Below, piece after piece: positions 5,703 to 6,174 of a stretch of 6,174 bases of DNA. Made by a program: the position numbers and the translations under genes. Where the stretch lies: the NCBI GenBank assembly GCA_027057985.1, contig JALUTJ010000077.1, positions 1 to 6,174 of the forward strand, read 5' to 3'. The DNA comes from Chromatiales bacterium (GTDB lineage Bacteria > Pseudomonadota > Gammaproteobacteria > UBA6429 > Thiohalophilaceae). Positions within the stretch are counted from its first letter, which is position 1. The number at the start of each line of letters is the position of its first letter. Below the pieces are notes generated by a model, which was not told the origin of the DNA, ran no database searches, and was given only the letters and a program-made list of their open reading frames with translations.

Positions 5703-6066
5703 TTATTTTCTCCCTGTAATCTCCTGCCGTAGTTCACTGATTACCGGTGCTGTTTCCGGCTTTATTCCACGCCAGATATAAAGTGATTCCGCGGCCTGCT
5801 CTACCAGCATACCAGGTCTATCCATCCATTTCTGACACCCTGTTTCACTGGCTCAATGCATAAAAGGGATAGGCTTTTCAGGCAGCAGTAGCATAGATTA
5901 CCATGTCAAACTGCTGCTTTTCCATAGTATCGTAGTCACCATAGATATCTCCTGTATAAGATAAATCATCACCATCTACAGATACCGGATACGTACCCAG
6001 ACCTCCCTTGATGCGGCAGATCTTCAGGTACCCTGCTCTGTATGATTTTTTCATTCTATGACACAT
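5703..6066 (-). pseudogene. aroE: Degenerate aroE-like shikimate dehydrogenase remnant
   Basis: A relic of shikimate dehydrogenase (NADPH-dependent dehydroshikimate reduction in the aromatic amino-acid pathway), readable only across two minus-strand frames. The last part, about 5882 down to 5703, reads PIPFMH, an in-frame TGA (5853-5855), ASETGCQKWMDRPG, then MLVEQAAESLYIWRGIKPET and APVISELRQEITGRK with stop. This corresponds to the AroE ending PTPFxxWA…DGLGMLVEQAAExFxxWRG. The TGA falls where a Trp codon (TGG) is expected. A second frame ending at 5878 reads LSYTGDIYGDYDT…QQFDMVIYATAA, matching the AroE segment FDLVINATAA. The roughly 25 residues between them are missing. The N-terminal half and the GAGG nucleotide-binding motif are not recognisable. 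It converges on the J-protein gene, 17 bp away. The upstream limit near 6066 is uncertain. Confidence 0.75.
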
Positions 6067-6174
6067 GATACCTGACGATACTGACTATTTAATATATACT
6101 GTATTCCTTCTGCGAGAGCTTTTATCTTTCATTATATAAATATAATTAGATCCGATTTTGACATCAAAATATCT
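6067..6174. other. AT-rich stretch with no recognisable feature
   Basis: No convincing gene is seen. The minus strand reads through several stops in what should be the upstream part of the aroE relic. Near the right edge, ATTTTGA and TCAAAAT flank CA (6156-6171), a short palindrome that includes TTGACA. Its partner -10 would lie beyond the window. Confidence 0.4.

Noticed and set aside
5683..5710. TAAGAA/TTCTTA stem followed by TTTTCT as a terminator between the convergent genes
   Set aside because: The stem is only six mostly A-T pairs with an 11-base loop, too weak to support a call.
6155..6174. TTGACA at the right edge as a promoter
   Set aside because: Only a -35-like hexamer is visible, inside a short AT-rich palindrome; the -10 region would be outside the window.

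Overview
The window looks like an accessory stretch of a gammaproteobacterial chromosome, probably from a marine or host-associated lineage. I infer this from the HscC/DjlB-DjlC-type chaperone pair, a DUF2846 lipoprotein, an AroE relic of gammaproteobacterial type and integron-style gene cassettes. An Oceanospirillales/Endozoicomonas-like genome would fit, but the sequence cannot prove the taxon. The region is AT-rich and visibly eroding at both ends: a gutted IS3-family transposase on the left and a decayed shikimate dehydrogenase on the right.

Layout, left to right. (1) 1-345: an internally deleted IS3-family transposase, with its N-terminal part and its last residues in different frames, followed by a probable IS right end. 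(2) About 346-1777: a short run of integron-like gene cassettes with no integrase in view. The first carries a GFA/CENP-V-type zinc protein and ends in a well-formed attC site at 783-879. The next carries two small four-helix membrane proteins and ends in a weaker attC-like site at 1697-1777. (3) 1769-2553: a 93-codon ORF of doubtful status whose start lies inside the second attC-like site, then a DUF2846 outer-membrane lipoprotein with a clear lipobox. (4) 2554-5685: a 145-bp leader with a promoter-like element and a hairpin, then a two-gene chaperone operon: an HscC-type Hsp70 and a membrane-anchored J-domain protein overlapping by TAATG. (5) 5703-about 6066, minus strand: a degenerate aroE-like pseudogene converging on the operon. 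The last about 110 bases show nothing recognisable.

How the parts fit. The Hsp70 and the J-protein should work together as a membrane-associated chaperone and co-chaperone pair. The J-domain carries Arg-Pro-His where the HPD motif should be. The cassette genes are independent mobile cargo and the membrane pair has no assignable function. The most rewarding items are the two attC sites without an integrase, the altered HPD motif, and the two relics (IS3 and aroE) that can be reconstructed only by joining frames.
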